From NCBI GenBank assembly GCA_002281485.1, contig NCGF01000002.1, positions 186,001-250,000 on the forward strand: DNA of 64,000 nucleotides, given 5' to 3'. A model generated the notes under the pieces. That model saw nothing but the letters and a program-made list of their open reading frames with translations. It was not told where the DNA came from and searched no databases. This DNA is from Sphingomonas sp. 28-66-16. GTDB lineage: Bacteria; Pseudomonadota; Alphaproteobacteria; Sphingomonadales; Sphingomonadaceae. The position numbers and the translations under genes were made by a program. Shown piece after piece: positions 44,234 to 53,344 of the stretch (its first letter is position 1; every line of letters begins with the position of its first letter).

Positions 44234-46504
44234 ATGGCTTTATTGGATCGGGAAACCCGCATTACGCATCTGGCCCTCATCGGTAATTTCCTGCCCCGCA
44301 AGTGCGGCCTGGCCACCTATACGACTGATACCTTCACCGCGCTCAAATCGCGCTATCCCGAGCTTACCGTCGACGTCTATGCGATGGACGATCATCCCGG
44401 TCGCTATGCCTATCCCCCAGCGGTGACGGCGAGCATCCCGCAAGACGACCGCGCCGCCTATATCGCCGCCGCGCGCGCGATCGAATCGAGTGGTGCGGAA
44501 GCGATCTGGGTCCAGCATGAATATGGCATTTTCGGCGGTCCGGCCGGCGAATTCATCCTGACCCTGCTCGATCGCACCTCGCTGCCGGTGATCGTCACGC
44601 TCCACACCATCCTCGAACATCCCAATGCCGACGAGCGGCGGGTGATGGAAGGATTGTTGCGGCGTTCGGCGCGGGTGATCGTGATGGCCGAACGCGGGCG
44701 CGAGATTCTCCAGCGGGTGCACGGCTTCGGCGGCAAGGCCGTGGTGATGATTCCGCACGGCGTGCCCGAACGGACCTTCGCCGATTCGTCGTTGTTCAAG
44801 CCGCGCTTCGGCTGGCAGGGCCGCAAGGTGGTCCTCACCTTCGGCCTGCTCGCGCCGAACAAGGGCATCGAGACGATGATCGAGGCGATGCCGGCAGTCG
44901 TCGCCGCGCACCCCGATGCGCTCTACGTGGTGCTGGGCGCGACCCATCCCAATCTGGTCGCGCACGAGGGCGAGGCCTATCGTGACCGGCTCCGAGCCCA
45001 GGCGGCAACGCTCGGGATCAGCGATCATGTCCGCTTCGTCGATGCCTTTGTCGAGCATGAGGAACTGATCGATTTCCTCCAGGCCGCCGATATCTACGCA
45101 ACGCCCTATGTGAACCCCGCGCAGATCACCTCGGGCACGCTTTCCTACGCGGTCGGGGTCGGCAAGGCGGTGATCTCGACCCCCTATATCCATGCCACCG
45201 AGATCCTTGCCGACGGCCACGGCATTCTGGTCGATTTCGGCGATAGTGCCGCCTTCGCGCGCGAAATCATCGCCCTGCTCGACGATGATGAGAAACGACA
45301 CAACTTATCGGCGCGCGCCTATGCACGTGGCCAGACGATGGTGTGGCCGCGCCTCGCCGAAGCGGCGATGGCGGAGATCGACGCGATGATCGCCGCCAAG
45401 CCGCACCGGCTGGCGCAAACGCCGCATCAGATGCGCCCGCTGGCGCCCGATTTCGCTGCCGTCGAGCGGATGAGCGACGCGACCGGTATGCTCCAGCATT
45501 CGATCTATTCGGTGCCCGATCGCCGCCACGGCTATTGCATCGACGACAATGCGCGGGCGCTGATGCTGACTGCGCTCATGCCCGGGCTGGCCCCCGAAAT
45601 GCGCGACAAGTGGATGACGATCTATGCATCGTTCATCCAATATGCGTGGAACGACGGCGCGCGGCGCTTCCGCAACTTCATGAATTTCGATCGCACCTGG
45701 TGCGAGGATACCGGCTCGGAGGATTCGAACGGCCGCACGCTGTGGGCGCTGGGCACGGTCGTGCGCCACGGCGACCAGCGCAAGCATGTCGACTGGGCGT
45801 GCGCGATGTTCGACGATACCGCCTCGCTCGCGCTCGAACTCGGCAGCCCCCGCGCGCAGGCATTCGCGATGCTGGGCGCCGCCGAGATCATGGCGGTGCA
45901 TCCGGGCCATGTCCTCGCGCGGACGATTCTCGAGCGTTTCAGCGCCGAACATCTCGCGCTGCTGGCGGCCAGCCGCCGCCCCGAATGGGAATGGTTCGAG
46001 ATCGTCCTCGCCTATGACAATGCGCGCTTGCCCGAAGCGATGATTCGCGCCGGACAAACGCTCGGGCAAGCCGACCTGATCGAGACGGGGGTGGCGACGC
46101 TCGACTGGATCATGACCCACCAGACCTCGCCCGAGGGCCGGTTCCGCGCCGTCGGGACGGAGAGCTTCGGGCGGTCCTATCAGGCGCCGCTGCCGTTCGA
46201 TCAGCAGCCGCTCGAGGCGCAGGCCACCGTCGAGGCGTGCGCGGCGGCGTTTGGCGCGACCGGTGACCAGCGCTGGCTCGATCAGGCCCAGCGCGCCTAT
46301 CGCTGGTTCCTCGGCGCGAACGATCTCGATGTCGCGGTCGCGTCGGTTCAGGACGGCGGCTGCTATGACGGGCTGACTCCGACCGGGCTCAACCGCAACC
46401 AGGGCGCCGAATCGATCCTCGCGCTGCAATTGGCGTCATGCGCGATATCTGCGCTTTCAAAACTGGCCGAAACCGTGGCAGGACCCAATCACGCGGCTGC
46501 GTGA
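44234..46504 (+). CDS. GT4 glycosyltransferase fused to alpha-toroid-like domain
   Basis: 756 residues with no signal peptide, so cytoplasmic. Residues about 1-400 are a GT4 glycosyltransferase: N-terminal GNFLPRKCGLATYTTDTF, QHEYGIFGGPAG, HGVPERTF, FGLLAPNKGIETMIEA and the donor-site loop PAQITSGTLSYAVGVGKAVISTPY. Residues about 415-745 are helical repeats with HGYCIDDNARALML, NFMNFDRTWCEDTGSEDSNGRTLWALG and WEWFEIVLAYDNARLPEAM, resembling alpha/alpha-toroid glycosidase-like domains. It is 58 bp before a GH130-like gene on the same strand. The acceptor is unknown; mannose is suggested by the partner. Confidence 0.85.
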   Translation: MALLDRETRITHLALIGNFLPRKCGLATYTTDTFTALKSRYPELTVDVYAMDDHPGRYAYPPAVTASIPQDDRAAYIAAARAIESSGAEAIWVQHEYGIFGGPAGEFILTLLDRTSLPVIVTLHTILEHPNADERRVMEGLLRRSARVIVMAERGREILQRVHGFGGKAVVMIPHGVPERTFADSSLFKPRFGWQGRKVVLTFGLLAPNKGIETMIEAMPAVVAAHPDALYVVLGATHPNLVAHEGEAYRDRLRAQAATLGISDHVRFVDAFVEHEELIDFLQAADIYATPYVNPAQITSGTLSYAVGVGKAVISTPYIHATEILADGHGILVDFGDSAAFAREIIALLDDDEKRHNLSARAYARGQTMVWPRLAEAAMAEIDAMIAAKPHRLAQTPHQMRPLAPDFAAVERMSDATGMLQHSIYSVPDRRHGYCIDDNARALMLTALMPGLAPEMRDKWMTIYASFIQYAWNDGARRFRNFMNFDRTWCEDTGSEDSNGRTLWALGTVVRHGDQRKHVDWACAMFDDTASLALELGSPRAQAFAMLGAAEIMAVHPGHVLARTILERFSAEHLALLAASRRPEWEWFEIVLAYDNARLPEAMIRAGQTLGQADLIETGVATLDWIMTHQTSPEGRFRAVGTESFGRSYQAPLPFDQQPLEAQATVEACAAAFGATGDQRWLDQAQRAYRWFLGANDLDVAVASVQDGGCYDGLTPTGLNRNQGAESILALQLASCAISALSKLAETVAGPNHAAA

Positions 46505-46562
46505 CCCGGGTTCGGGAGCGTCTACCGCTGAAGTTGATCTCGTACGGGGGCGGTTCCGGTCA

Positions 46563-47846
46563 GTGCTTGAAGTCTTTCACCATCCGTTGCGGCTGCATGC
46601 CGATCCCTCCCGGGTCGTGGTGCGACCCTTTCACCTGGCCTGGCAATCGAACGGATCGGCGCCGAGCCGCACCGAACGGCTCGTCCGCGAGGTGATGGCG
46701 ATGAGCCCCGGCCAGACCCGCGACGAGCTGGAGGTTGTGCTCAAGGATTTCGAGGCGCGCCACTGGCAGACCCGGCGCGTCTTCATGACCCGCTATGACG
46801 AGATCGAGGCGATGCTCGGGCTCGACGGCGGGCTGATCGGCGACGAAAAGCGCCAGCTGATCGGCGCCTATTTCTGTCATGAATACAGCTATGCGGCCGC
46901 CGCGCTGATGAACCCCAGCGCGGTGCCGCATTTCGACCAGACGGGCATGCCCGAGGGTTCGATGCGAATCCTGATGTCGATGCGCGCGGTGGGCGAGGGG
47001 CACATCTCCTCGATCGCTTTTCGCGAGGGCATCATCACCAGCAACAACGAGATGCGGCTGGCGCCCGAGCCGCCGTTCGCGACCGCGACCGATTCGATCG
47101 ACAATGACGAGATGCAGCTGCCCGAAGGCCCGGTGACGGTGTTTCGCCACCGCGACAGCACGCTGTCGGGCACGGTGATCTTTCCGATCACGGCGGCCCA
47201 GTCGAAGGGGCTCGAGGATCTCCGCCTCGTCCAGTTCGAGCATGACGACGGCAGCGTCGAATGGCTTGGTACCTACACCGCCTATAATGGCTCGATGATC
47301 CAGTCCGAGCTGATGCGGACGAGCGATTTCCGGGCGTTTTCGCTCGTGCCGATGACCGGGAGCGCCGCGCGCAACAAGGGGATGGCGCTGTTCCCGCGCC
47401 TGATCGATGGTCGCTACATGATGATCGGACGGCAGGACGGCGAGAATCTGTTCCTGTTGCAATCCGACGACGTCACCCATTGGGAGGAAGGCGCGCGGCT
47501 GCTCCAGCCCGCCTATCCGTGGGAACTCGTTCAGATCGGCAATTGCGGGCCGCCGATCGAGCTCGACGAGGGATGGCTGCTGCTGACCCATGGCGTTGGC
47601 GCGATGCGCAAATATTCGATCGGGGCGGTGCTGCTCGACAAGGCCAATCCGTCGAAGGTGCTCGGTCGGACGCGATCGCCGATCCTGGCCGCTGCCAACG
47701 AGGACCGTGAGGGCTATGTGCCCAACGTCGTCTACAGCTGCGGCGCGATCCGCCACGGCGACACCTTGTTTCTGCCCTATGGCGTCGCCGACAGTTCGGT
47801 GGCGTTCGCCTTCATTCGGATCGGGGCGCTGCTGGCGCAAATGTGA
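46563..47846 (+). CDS. GH130/GT108-like mannoside phosphorylase
   Basis: 427 residues from a GTG at 46563, with GGGGGCGG upstream. It is cytoplasmic. Five-bladed propeller motifs are visible: RVVVRPFHLAW, AVGEGHISSIAFREG, GRYMMIGRQDGENLFLLQS, WELVQIGNCGPPIELDEGWLLLTHGVG and LPYGVADSSVAFAFI. GH130 enzymes phosphorolyse or hydrolyse beta-mannosides; related Leishmania GT108 enzymes build and break mannogen. The pairing with GT4 supports mannan metabolism, but linkage and direction are not readable. Its 3' end overlaps the convergent OPT gene by 35 nt. Confidence 0.88.
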   Translation: MLEVFHHPLRLHADPSRVVVRPFHLAWQSNGSAPSRTERLVREVMAMSPGQTRDELEVVLKDFEARHWQTRRVFMTRYDEIEAMLGLDGGLIGDEKRQLIGAYFCHEYSYAAAALMNPSAVPHFDQTGMPEGSMRILMSMRAVGEGHISSIAFREGIITSNNEMRLAPEPPFATATDSIDNDEMQLPEGPVTVFRHRDSTLSGTVIFPITAAQSKGLEDLRLVQFEHDDGSVEWLGTYTAYNGSMIQSELMRTSDFRAFSLVPMTGSAARNKGMALFPRLIDGRYMMIGRQDGENLFLLQSDDVTHWEEGARLLQPAYPWELVQIGNCGPPIELDEGWLLLTHGVGAMRKYSIGAVLLDKANPSKVLGRTRSPILAAANEDREGYVPNVVYSCGAIRHGDTLFLPYGVADSSVAFAFIRIGALLAQM

Positions 47847-49788
47847 CCACCGCCATCGTCCGGCGATAGAGGATGCCGGTGAGCGCGAGGAACAGGATCG
47901 TGCCGCCGATCAGCGCCGGCACCGGGAAATTGACCCCCGGGATTGCGAGCGGCGAATCGGTACCCGCCGCCCCGACGATGCCGGCAAAGACGACCCCGAA
48001 CAGGCTCTCCCCGACGATCATGCCGGTCGCCATCAGCACGCCCATCCGGTGCGCGCGCGCCGGATCGGGGCGGCGACCGGCCCAGTTGTCGTACAAGCGC
48101 CCGAGCACCGATCCGATCACCAGCGGCAGCGTGATCGACATCGGCAGATAGACGCCGATCCCGATCGCGAGCGGCGGCAGCCGCAACAGCCTGGCGCGAC
48201 CGAGCATCTCGTCGAGCACGATCGCCGCGACACCAGCGAGCGCGCCATAGCCGATCATGGCCCAGTTGAGATCGCCGCCGAGCACGCCCTTGGCGAGCGC
48301 CGAGATCAGCGCCGCCTGGGGGGCCGGCAGGGCGTTGGGGCCGGCGCCGGGCGCGCCGGCGAAACCGAACGCGACATTGAGCAATTCCATCACCGGCGGC
48401 ACGATCAGCGCGCCGAAGATCACGCCGATGATCAGCGCGACCTGCTGTTTCCATGGCGTGGCGCCGACCAGTTGGCCGGTCTTCAGATCCTGGAGATTGT
48501 CGTTCGAGATCGTCGCGACCCCGAAGACGATGCCGGTGACGATCAGCGCATAGGCGACCAGCGCCTGGGTGGTCGCGGGCGGATTGTCACGCCCGAACAG
48601 CCCGACGAGCATCAGCGAGGCGGCGATGATCGCAAGAATGCCGACGCCCGAGACGGGGCTGTTCGACGCGCCGATCAGCCCGGCCATATAACCGCACACC
48701 GCCGCGATCACGAGCCCGATGACGATCACGAACAGCAGCGCGCCGAGGATCAGCGGCAAGGCGCTGCCGGCGAGGACGCCGCCGGCGATATTGGTCCAGA
48801 GCAGCCAGCCGATCGGCAGCAGCATCCCCGCCGAAACCAAAGCGACGATGCCGATCGGCAGATCGCGCTCGCCAAGCGCGAGCGTCTCGCCGCCGCGTTT
48901 GGCGGCCGAGGCAGCCATCGCCGAGCGAATCCCCCCGATCACCGGGCCGGCGATCCGCAGCAACGTCCAGACCGCCGCGACGCCGATCACCCCGGCGCCG
49001 AAGAAGCGGACATCGGCCCTGAAGACGGTGTTGACCCAGACATCGACCGCGCCCGGAATCGGGTGCGCGGCGGTCAGGATCGGCAGCAGGATCCACCAGC
49101 CGAGCACCAGCCCGACGAGCTGGGCCATCCCGACCGACAGCCCGACGAGATGCCCCGCGCCGATCAGCGCGAACGACAGGCTTCCCGAGATACCGGTGGC
49201 GCCGGCGCCCGCGCGGAACCACACCGACGCCTCGGCGACGACGAGCTTGGTCTGGGCGAGCAGCGCGAAGCCGGCCGAGGCGACGGCGTTCCAGACGATG
49301 ATCCACAGCCCCTTGAGGCTTTCGTCGTCGCCGCCGCGGGCCTCGTCACCGACCTTGAGCACCTCGGCGGCGGCGCGGCCTTCGGGGTAGGGCAGATCGG
49401 TATCGACGACGAGCGCGCGCCGCAGCGGCACCGAGAACATCACCCCCAATATGCCCCCGGTCGCGGTGATCGCGGCGGTGGTAAGATAGGGGAAGCCCTG
49501 CCACCAGCCGACCATGATCAACCCGGGCAGCACGAAGATGATCGCCGCCAACGTGCCCGCCGCGCTCGCCACGGTCTGGACGATGTTGTTCTCCAGGATC
49601 GTCGCGCCCCTGAAAAAGCGCAGCACCGCCATCGAGATCACGGCGGCGGGAATCGAGGTCGCGAAAGTCAGGCCGATCTTCAGGCCGAGATAGACGTTGG
49701 CGGCGGTGAACAGCAGCGTGATGATCCCGCCCAGGATGATCCCGCGCAGCGTGAGCTCGGCGACTGGCGCCGGTTTCGCATCGGTCAT
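47812..49788 (-). CDS. OPT family oligopeptide/metal-chelate transporter
   Basis: 658 residues with about 14-16 membrane segments. ATG 49788 has GGAG seven bases upstream. OPT signatures: ELTLRGIILGGIITLLFTAANVYLGLKIGLT at the N-terminus, NNIVQTVASAAGTLAAIIFVLP and LLPPLAIGIGVYLPMSITLPLVIGSVLG-type segments near the C-terminus. OPT proteins import oligopeptides or metal-chelates with protons. The substrate cannot be assigned and no partner gene is adjacent. Confidence 0.93.
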   Translation of the reverse strand: MTDAKPAPVAELTLRGIILGGIITLLFTAANVYLGLKIGLTFATSIPAAVISMAVLRFFRGATILENNIVQTVASAAGTLAAIIFVLPGLIMVGWWQGFPYLTTAAITATGGILGVMFSVPLRRALVVDTDLPYPEGRAAAEVLKVGDEARGGDDESLKGLWIIVWNAVASAGFALLAQTKLVVAEASVWFRAGAGATGISGSLSFALIGAGHLVGLSVGMAQLVGLVLGWWILLPILTAAHPIPGAVDVWVNTVFRADVRFFGAGVIGVAAVWTLLRIAGPVIGGIRSAMAASAAKRGGETLALGERDLPIGIVALVSAGMLLPIGWLLWTNIAGGVLAGSALPLILGALLFVIVIGLVIAAVCGYMAGLIGASNSPVSGVGILAIIAASLMLVGLFGRDNPPATTQALVAYALIVTGIVFGVATISNDNLQDLKTGQLVGATPWKQQVALIIGVIFGALIVPPVMELLNVAFGFAGAPGAGPNALPAPQAALISALAKGVLGGDLNWAMIGYGALAGVAAIVLDEMLGRARLLRLPPLAIGIGVYLPMSITLPLVIGSVLGRLYDNWAGRRPDPARAHRMGVLMATGMIVGESLFGVVFAGIVGAAGTDSPLAIPGVNFPVPALIGGTILFLALTGILYRRTMAVVTFAPAAPRSE

Positions 49789-49963
49789 GCCTGGGCTCCG
49801 TGGGCGGCGGGGATCAATCGGGCGGGCGGGCTTGGCGCGTGAGACATCGCGGCACGCTCGCACATTCGCGCCTGATAGGAAATGACTTGTCGGCGCTTGC
49901 CGTCTTTCCTGCGCATTGCCACTGTCGATTGGCCGGACGGGACTCCGGTCGAGGAAGTCAGCG

Positions 49964-50314
49964 ATGGTCTATGTCTCGATTACGGGATTGACGCTCAAGG
50001 GGCCGTTCGCGGCCCCGCGTTTCTGGTGGCATGCGCTGCGGTCGATGGCGCAGGCGCAGGCGGCGCCGGGCAATATCTTGGCGACCGCGCGGTCCGTGGA
50101 CGGGGTCCAGCACACGCTGTCGATCTGGCAAAACCGCGCGGCGATGCGTCGCTTCATGATATCGGGGGCGCATGCCAGGGCGATGCGCGCCTTCCCGGCG
50201 ATCGCGAGCGGGTCGACCTATGGATTTGACGCCGAGGCGGCGCCGGGCTGGGACGAGGCGCTGGCCGCCTGGCGCGCCCACGGCAAACCCTATGCCCTGG
50301 ACGGCGCCAAATAG
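49964..50314 (+). CDS. Spheroidene monooxygenase-like small protein
   Basis: 116 residues from ATG 49964, with GAGGAA seven bases upstream. YVSITGLTLKGP, PRFWWHALRSMAQAQAAPGN, HTLSIWQNRAAMRRFMISGAHARAMRAF form an alpha/beta ABM-like fold resembling proteins annotated as spheroidene monooxygenase-like or DUF3291-like. There is no carotenoid gene beside it. The true reaction is unknown. Confidence 0.7.
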   Translation: MVYVSITGLTLKGPFAAPRFWWHALRSMAQAQAAPGNILATARSVDGVQHTLSIWQNRAAMRRFMISGAHARAMRAFPAIASGSTYGFDAEAAPGWDEALAAWRAHGKPYALDGAK

Positions 50315-50381
50315 ACGTTTCGTTCATGCAACATAAAAGCGCGATCGGTTGTTATAGGTGCACATCCGAAGGAGAGCTCCA

Positions 50382-50948
50382 ATGAACCGTGTTACCCGCC
50401 TGACCGCGCTCGTCGCCACCAGTTGCCTGGCGCTCGCGTCGCCTGCCATCGCCCAGACCGCGCAGGAAGAGGCCCGCTTCGAGCAGGCCCAGACGCGTTT
50501 CCAGAACGAATTGTCGATCTTCCGAACCGAGTTCGATCGCTATCAGCAAGCCCGCGCCAACCGCCCGGTCTATCGGGACCCGCGCGGCGGCGATCCACGT
50601 TACAATGATCCCCGTTACAATGACCCCCGCTACAACGGCACGAGCTTCAATGACGAGCGCGACGAGGGCAATTATGATCCCGCGCGCTATTATCGCAACG
50701 ATGCCCGCTATCAGGAGCGCGTGCTGGCGGCCGACGACCGCGTCTATCGCGGCAATGACGGGCGCTACTACTGCAAGCGCAACGACGGCACGACCGGGCT
50801 GATCGTCGGCGCACTCGGCGGCGGGCTGCTCGGTAACGTCATTCAGGGCGGTCGCTCGCGGACCGTCGGCACGCTGGTCGGCGGTGCGCTCGGCGCGGTG
50901 ATCGGCAAGTCGGTCGATCAGAACAGCCAGGAAATCAAGTGCCGCTAA
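50382..50948 (+). CDS. Exported glycine-zipper 2TM protein with DPRYN repeats
   Basis: 188 residues: a signal peptide (ASPAIAQ), a helical part, DPRYN repeated three times (about residues 75-88), a YRGNDGRYYCKRNDGTTGLI segment, then a glycine-zipper pair (GALGGGLLGN, GTLVGGALGAVIGKSV). GAAGGAGAG precedes ATG 50382. Glycine-zipper proteins like this (Rickettsia 17-kDa-type) are cell-envelope proteins of unknown function. A rho-independent terminator follows. Confidence 0.88.
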   Translation: MNRVTRLTALVATSCLALASPAIAQTAQEEARFEQAQTRFQNELSIFRTEFDRYQQARANRPVYRDPRGGDPRYNDPRYNDPRYNGTSFNDERDEGNYDPARYYRNDARYQERVLAADDRVYRGNDGRYYCKRNDGTTGLIVGALGGGLLGNVIQGGRSRTVGTLVGGALGAVIGKSVDQNSQEIKCR

Positions 50949-50960
50949 TCATCTGACGAA

Positions 50961-50997
50961 GGGCGCCGCTCCCCTAAGGGAGTGGCGCCCTTTTTTT
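50961..50997 (+). terminator. Rho-independent terminator
   Basis: GGGCGCC pairs with GGCGCCC across GCTCCC-CTAA-GGGAGT, followed by TTTTTTT. It is 12 bp after the glycine-zipper gene stop. This is the clearest intrinsic terminator in the window. Confidence 0.95.
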
Positions 50998-51000
50998 GCG

Positions 51001-51301
51001 CGTCGTCATCGGCGCCTTGCTTCACCATCGGCAGCGTTGGTGGGAATGGCTCCCACGGCTTCGAAAAGCACTCGGATGCTCGGGATCAAGATTCGGCTGG
51101 CCGGCCTCGCGGCGGCAACGCTCACCACGGCAATCGCGCCGCGTCGCCCGTCCGTTGTTCTAGAATCCGATGAGTTTACCTTGAACCGTTTGTCCCGAGC
51201 GAAGGCAAGGGACGTACCGCGAATCGCGTGGTGTCTCGACGTCGCGCGACACGAACGGATGAGGGTTTGATTCAACCAAAAGCTGTCCGCTCTAACTGCC
51301 A
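51001..51301. other. Intergenic region with degraded palindromic repeats
   Basis: No supported gene. TGTCCCGAGCGAAGGCAAGG (51198-51217) and GTGTCTCGACGTCGCGCGAC (51231-51250) look like remnants of intergenic repeats of the type GTCTCGAC...GCGACAC. A small plus-strand frame here (51037-51270) has no ribosome site or family features. Confidence 0.4.
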
Positions 51302-52285
51302 TCAAGACGTTCTTGCCACGCAGCGAAACCCGATATGTGTGGTGGAGGTCTCGATCATCTCGGGGTGGCGCGCGGCCGGGCGGTAGCGTTGGCAATAGTT
51401 GGCGGCACATAGATGTGAACCGCCCTTGAGGACCTTTCGGCCGATGCGAATCGCCGGTTTGCCGGGATCATAACTGTCCCTCAGTTTGCCGCCGCGCGGG
51501 TTGCTAACGGTGCAGCACGCGCCATGGGTTTTTCGAGGATCGGCGTCGGCGAGGCGATCGATCCACCAGTCGGCGGTCCATTCCCACGTATTGCCGATCA
51601 TGTCGTACAGGCCATAGCCGTTGGACGCATAGGATTTGACGGGCGAGGTGCGCTCCCAGCCGTCGAGGCACTGGTTGGCAAAGGGGAACAGCCCCTGCCA
51701 GTAATTGGCCATCATCGCGCCACCGGGCGCGAGCGCATCGCCCCAGGCATAGTCCTTGCCTTCCAGCCCACCGCGCGCGGCATATTCGTGTTCGGCCTCG
51801 GTGGGCAGTGCTTTGCCCGCCCAGTCGGCATAGGCTTTCGCATCGGCCCACGCGACATGGACGACGGGGTGATCCCACAGATCAAGACCGTCCAGCGAGG
51901 TGTCTGGGCCGAGCGGATGCCGCCAGTCGGCGCCGAATTCGAAGTGCCACCAATTGCCCGGCTGGGCGAGATCGACCGGACCGGACGTCTTGCGAAAAAC
52001 CAGCGAGCCGGCCCGGTCCATGCCGGGGAGCATGCCGGGATAATCCTCGATGCGGGGCGCCATCTCGGCATGGGTGACGTGGCCGGTCGCGTCGACGAAG
52101 CAGGCGAACTGGCGGTTGGTGACCGGCGTCTCGTCGATCCAGAAGGCATCGACCGATACGCGGCGTCGCGGCGCTTCCTCGGGATAGAAATTGTCGGCCC
52201 CCATCATGAACGTGCCGGCAGGGATGTGGATCATCCCTGCATGTGGATCGCGGCGGGTGGCAGGGGATTCAGCCAAGTCGAACAC
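51302..52285 (-). CDS. Formylglycine-generating enzyme
   Basis: 327 residues from GTG 52285; an ATG at 52234 (MIHIPAGTFMMG) is an alternative start. SUMF1-fold motifs: IPAGTFMMG, FYPEEAPRRRVSVDAFWID, WRHP, HPVVHVAWADAKAYADWAGKALPTEAEHEYAARGG, NTWEWTADWW and the active-site Cys pair 293/298 (CAANYC), then GFRC. The two Cys in this place distinguish true copper-dependent FGEs from non-catalytic relatives. It converts a sulfatase Cys to formylglycine. It ends the minus-strand run of the utilisation locus; no sulfatase is in the window. Confidence 0.92.
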   Translation of the reverse strand: MFDLAESPATRRDPHAGMIHIPAGTFMMGADNFYPEEAPRRRVSVDAFWIDETPVTNRQFACFVDATGHVTHAEMAPRIEDYPGMLPGMDRAGSLVFRKTSGPVDLAQPGNWWHFEFGADWRHPLGPDTSLDGLDLWDHPVVHVAWADAKAYADWAGKALPTEAEHEYAARGGLEGKDYAWGDALAPGGAMMANYWQGLFPFANQCLDGWERTSPVKSYASNGYGLYDMIGNTWEWTADWWIDRLADADPRKTHGACCTVSNPRGGKLRDSYDPGKPAIRIGRKVLKGGSHLCAANYCQRYRPAARHPEMIETSTTHIGFRCVARTS

Positions 52286-52318
52286 CTTCAGACATCGGGT
52301 GAATGCCGATCATGCGGA

Positions 52319-53305
52319 TCAGGCCAAAAGCCCATTATAGCGCGCAAACCGCACGAACAGTACCGGCCATTGGGCCGTCGGCACCGCTTGCGACAGCTGG
52401 ACCCCGAACCCGTGCCCGCCTTTCTGGAAGACATGCATTTCGGCCTTCGACCCGGCGTCGAGCGTTGCCCGATACAGCGCGAGCGTGTTGGCCGGTGAAA
52501 CCACCTGATCATCGCCAGCGCAGCACAGGAACAGCGGCGGCGTCCCTGATACGACATGCCTTTCCAGCGAATAGGCGTCGCACACCGCCGCTGATGGGGC
52601 CGCCCCGAGCAGGGCCGCGCGCGAGGGGGCGTGCGCGCCGTTCCCCATCGTCACCACCGGAAACAGCAGCGCCGCCAGATCGGGGCGGGCGGACAGATCG
52701 TCCTGCGCGTCGACCCGCTCATAGACTCGTTCATCGAAACGCGTGGCCAGCGATCCGGCGACGTGCCCGCCTGCCGACGATCCCAATAATCCGATGCGAT
52801 TCTTGTCGATGCCCAGGCGGTCGGCGTTGGCGCGCACCAGCCGGATCGCGCGCTGCGCGTCCTGCAGCGGCACGTCGGCACGCTGCGCCCAGCCTTCGCC
52901 GGGAAGACGATAGACGAGGATGAACGTCGTAATGCCCACCGCGGTCAGCCAGGCTGCGTGATCGGTCCCGGCAGCATCATAGTTGAGCACCGAAAAGCCA
53001 CCGCCGGGGATCGCGATGACGGCGGCGCCATTGGGCTTTGCCGCACGCTTCACGATCAGAACCGGGTTGCCGATCCGGCTCAGCCGCCGGTGGCGTTTCC
53101 CCTTGGGATCAGGATTGTCCTGGATCAACTCGGTCAGCGCTACCCCAGCACCGCCCGGCGGCGTGCCGGGCCAGAGCGGCAACACCTCATCGGCACCGTC
53201 GGCGGCGGGGGTATCGGCTGGCCTCGACCAGCCCGCGCGCGCGACGGCGAACGATGCGACCCCCATGCCGCCCAGGATCAACGATCGTCGCGACTGTTCC
53301 ACCAT
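52319..53305 (-). CDS. Tat-exported esterase-like alpha/beta hydrolase
   Basis: 328 residues. ATG 53305 has GGGGAAGG seven bases upstream. The N-terminus RRSLILGG... is a twin-arginine signal. A hydrolase core has an oxyanion GGGF, the nucleophile in GLLGSSAGGH, Asp in CAGDDQVVS and His in GGHGFG. It resembles acetylxylan esterase/BD-FAE-type carbohydrate esterases. It sits between the TIM-barrel-like gene (39 bp away) and FGE (33 bp), so it probably removes ester groups from the locus substrate. Confidence 0.88.
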   Translation of the reverse strand: MVEQSRRSLILGGMGVASFAVARAGWSRPADTPAADGADEVLPLWPGTPPGGAGVALTELIQDNPDPKGKRHRRLSRIGNPVLIVKRAAKPNGAAVIAIPGGGFSVLNYDAAGTDHAAWLTAVGITTFILVYRLPGEGWAQRADVPLQDAQRAIRLVRANADRLGIDKNRIGLLGSSAGGHVAGSLATRFDERVYERVDAQDDLSARPDLAALLFPVVTMGNGAHAPSRAALLGAAPSAAVCDAYSLERHVVSGTPPLFLCCAGDDQVVSPANTLALYRATLDAGSKAEMHVFQKGGHGFGVQLSQAVPTAQWPVLFVRFARYNGLLA

Positions 53306-53344
53306 GGCTTATCCTTCCCCGGCCTTTGTCGGCTTGCCCCATCT

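Noticed and set aside
47590-49842. Plus-strand 750-residue frame opposite the OPT transporter
   Set aside because: An Asp/Arg/Gln-rich shadow; the minus strand encodes an intact multi-span transporter.
51037-51270. Small plus-strand frame between terminator and FGE
   Set aside because: No ribosome site or family features, and it crosses degraded repeat sequence.
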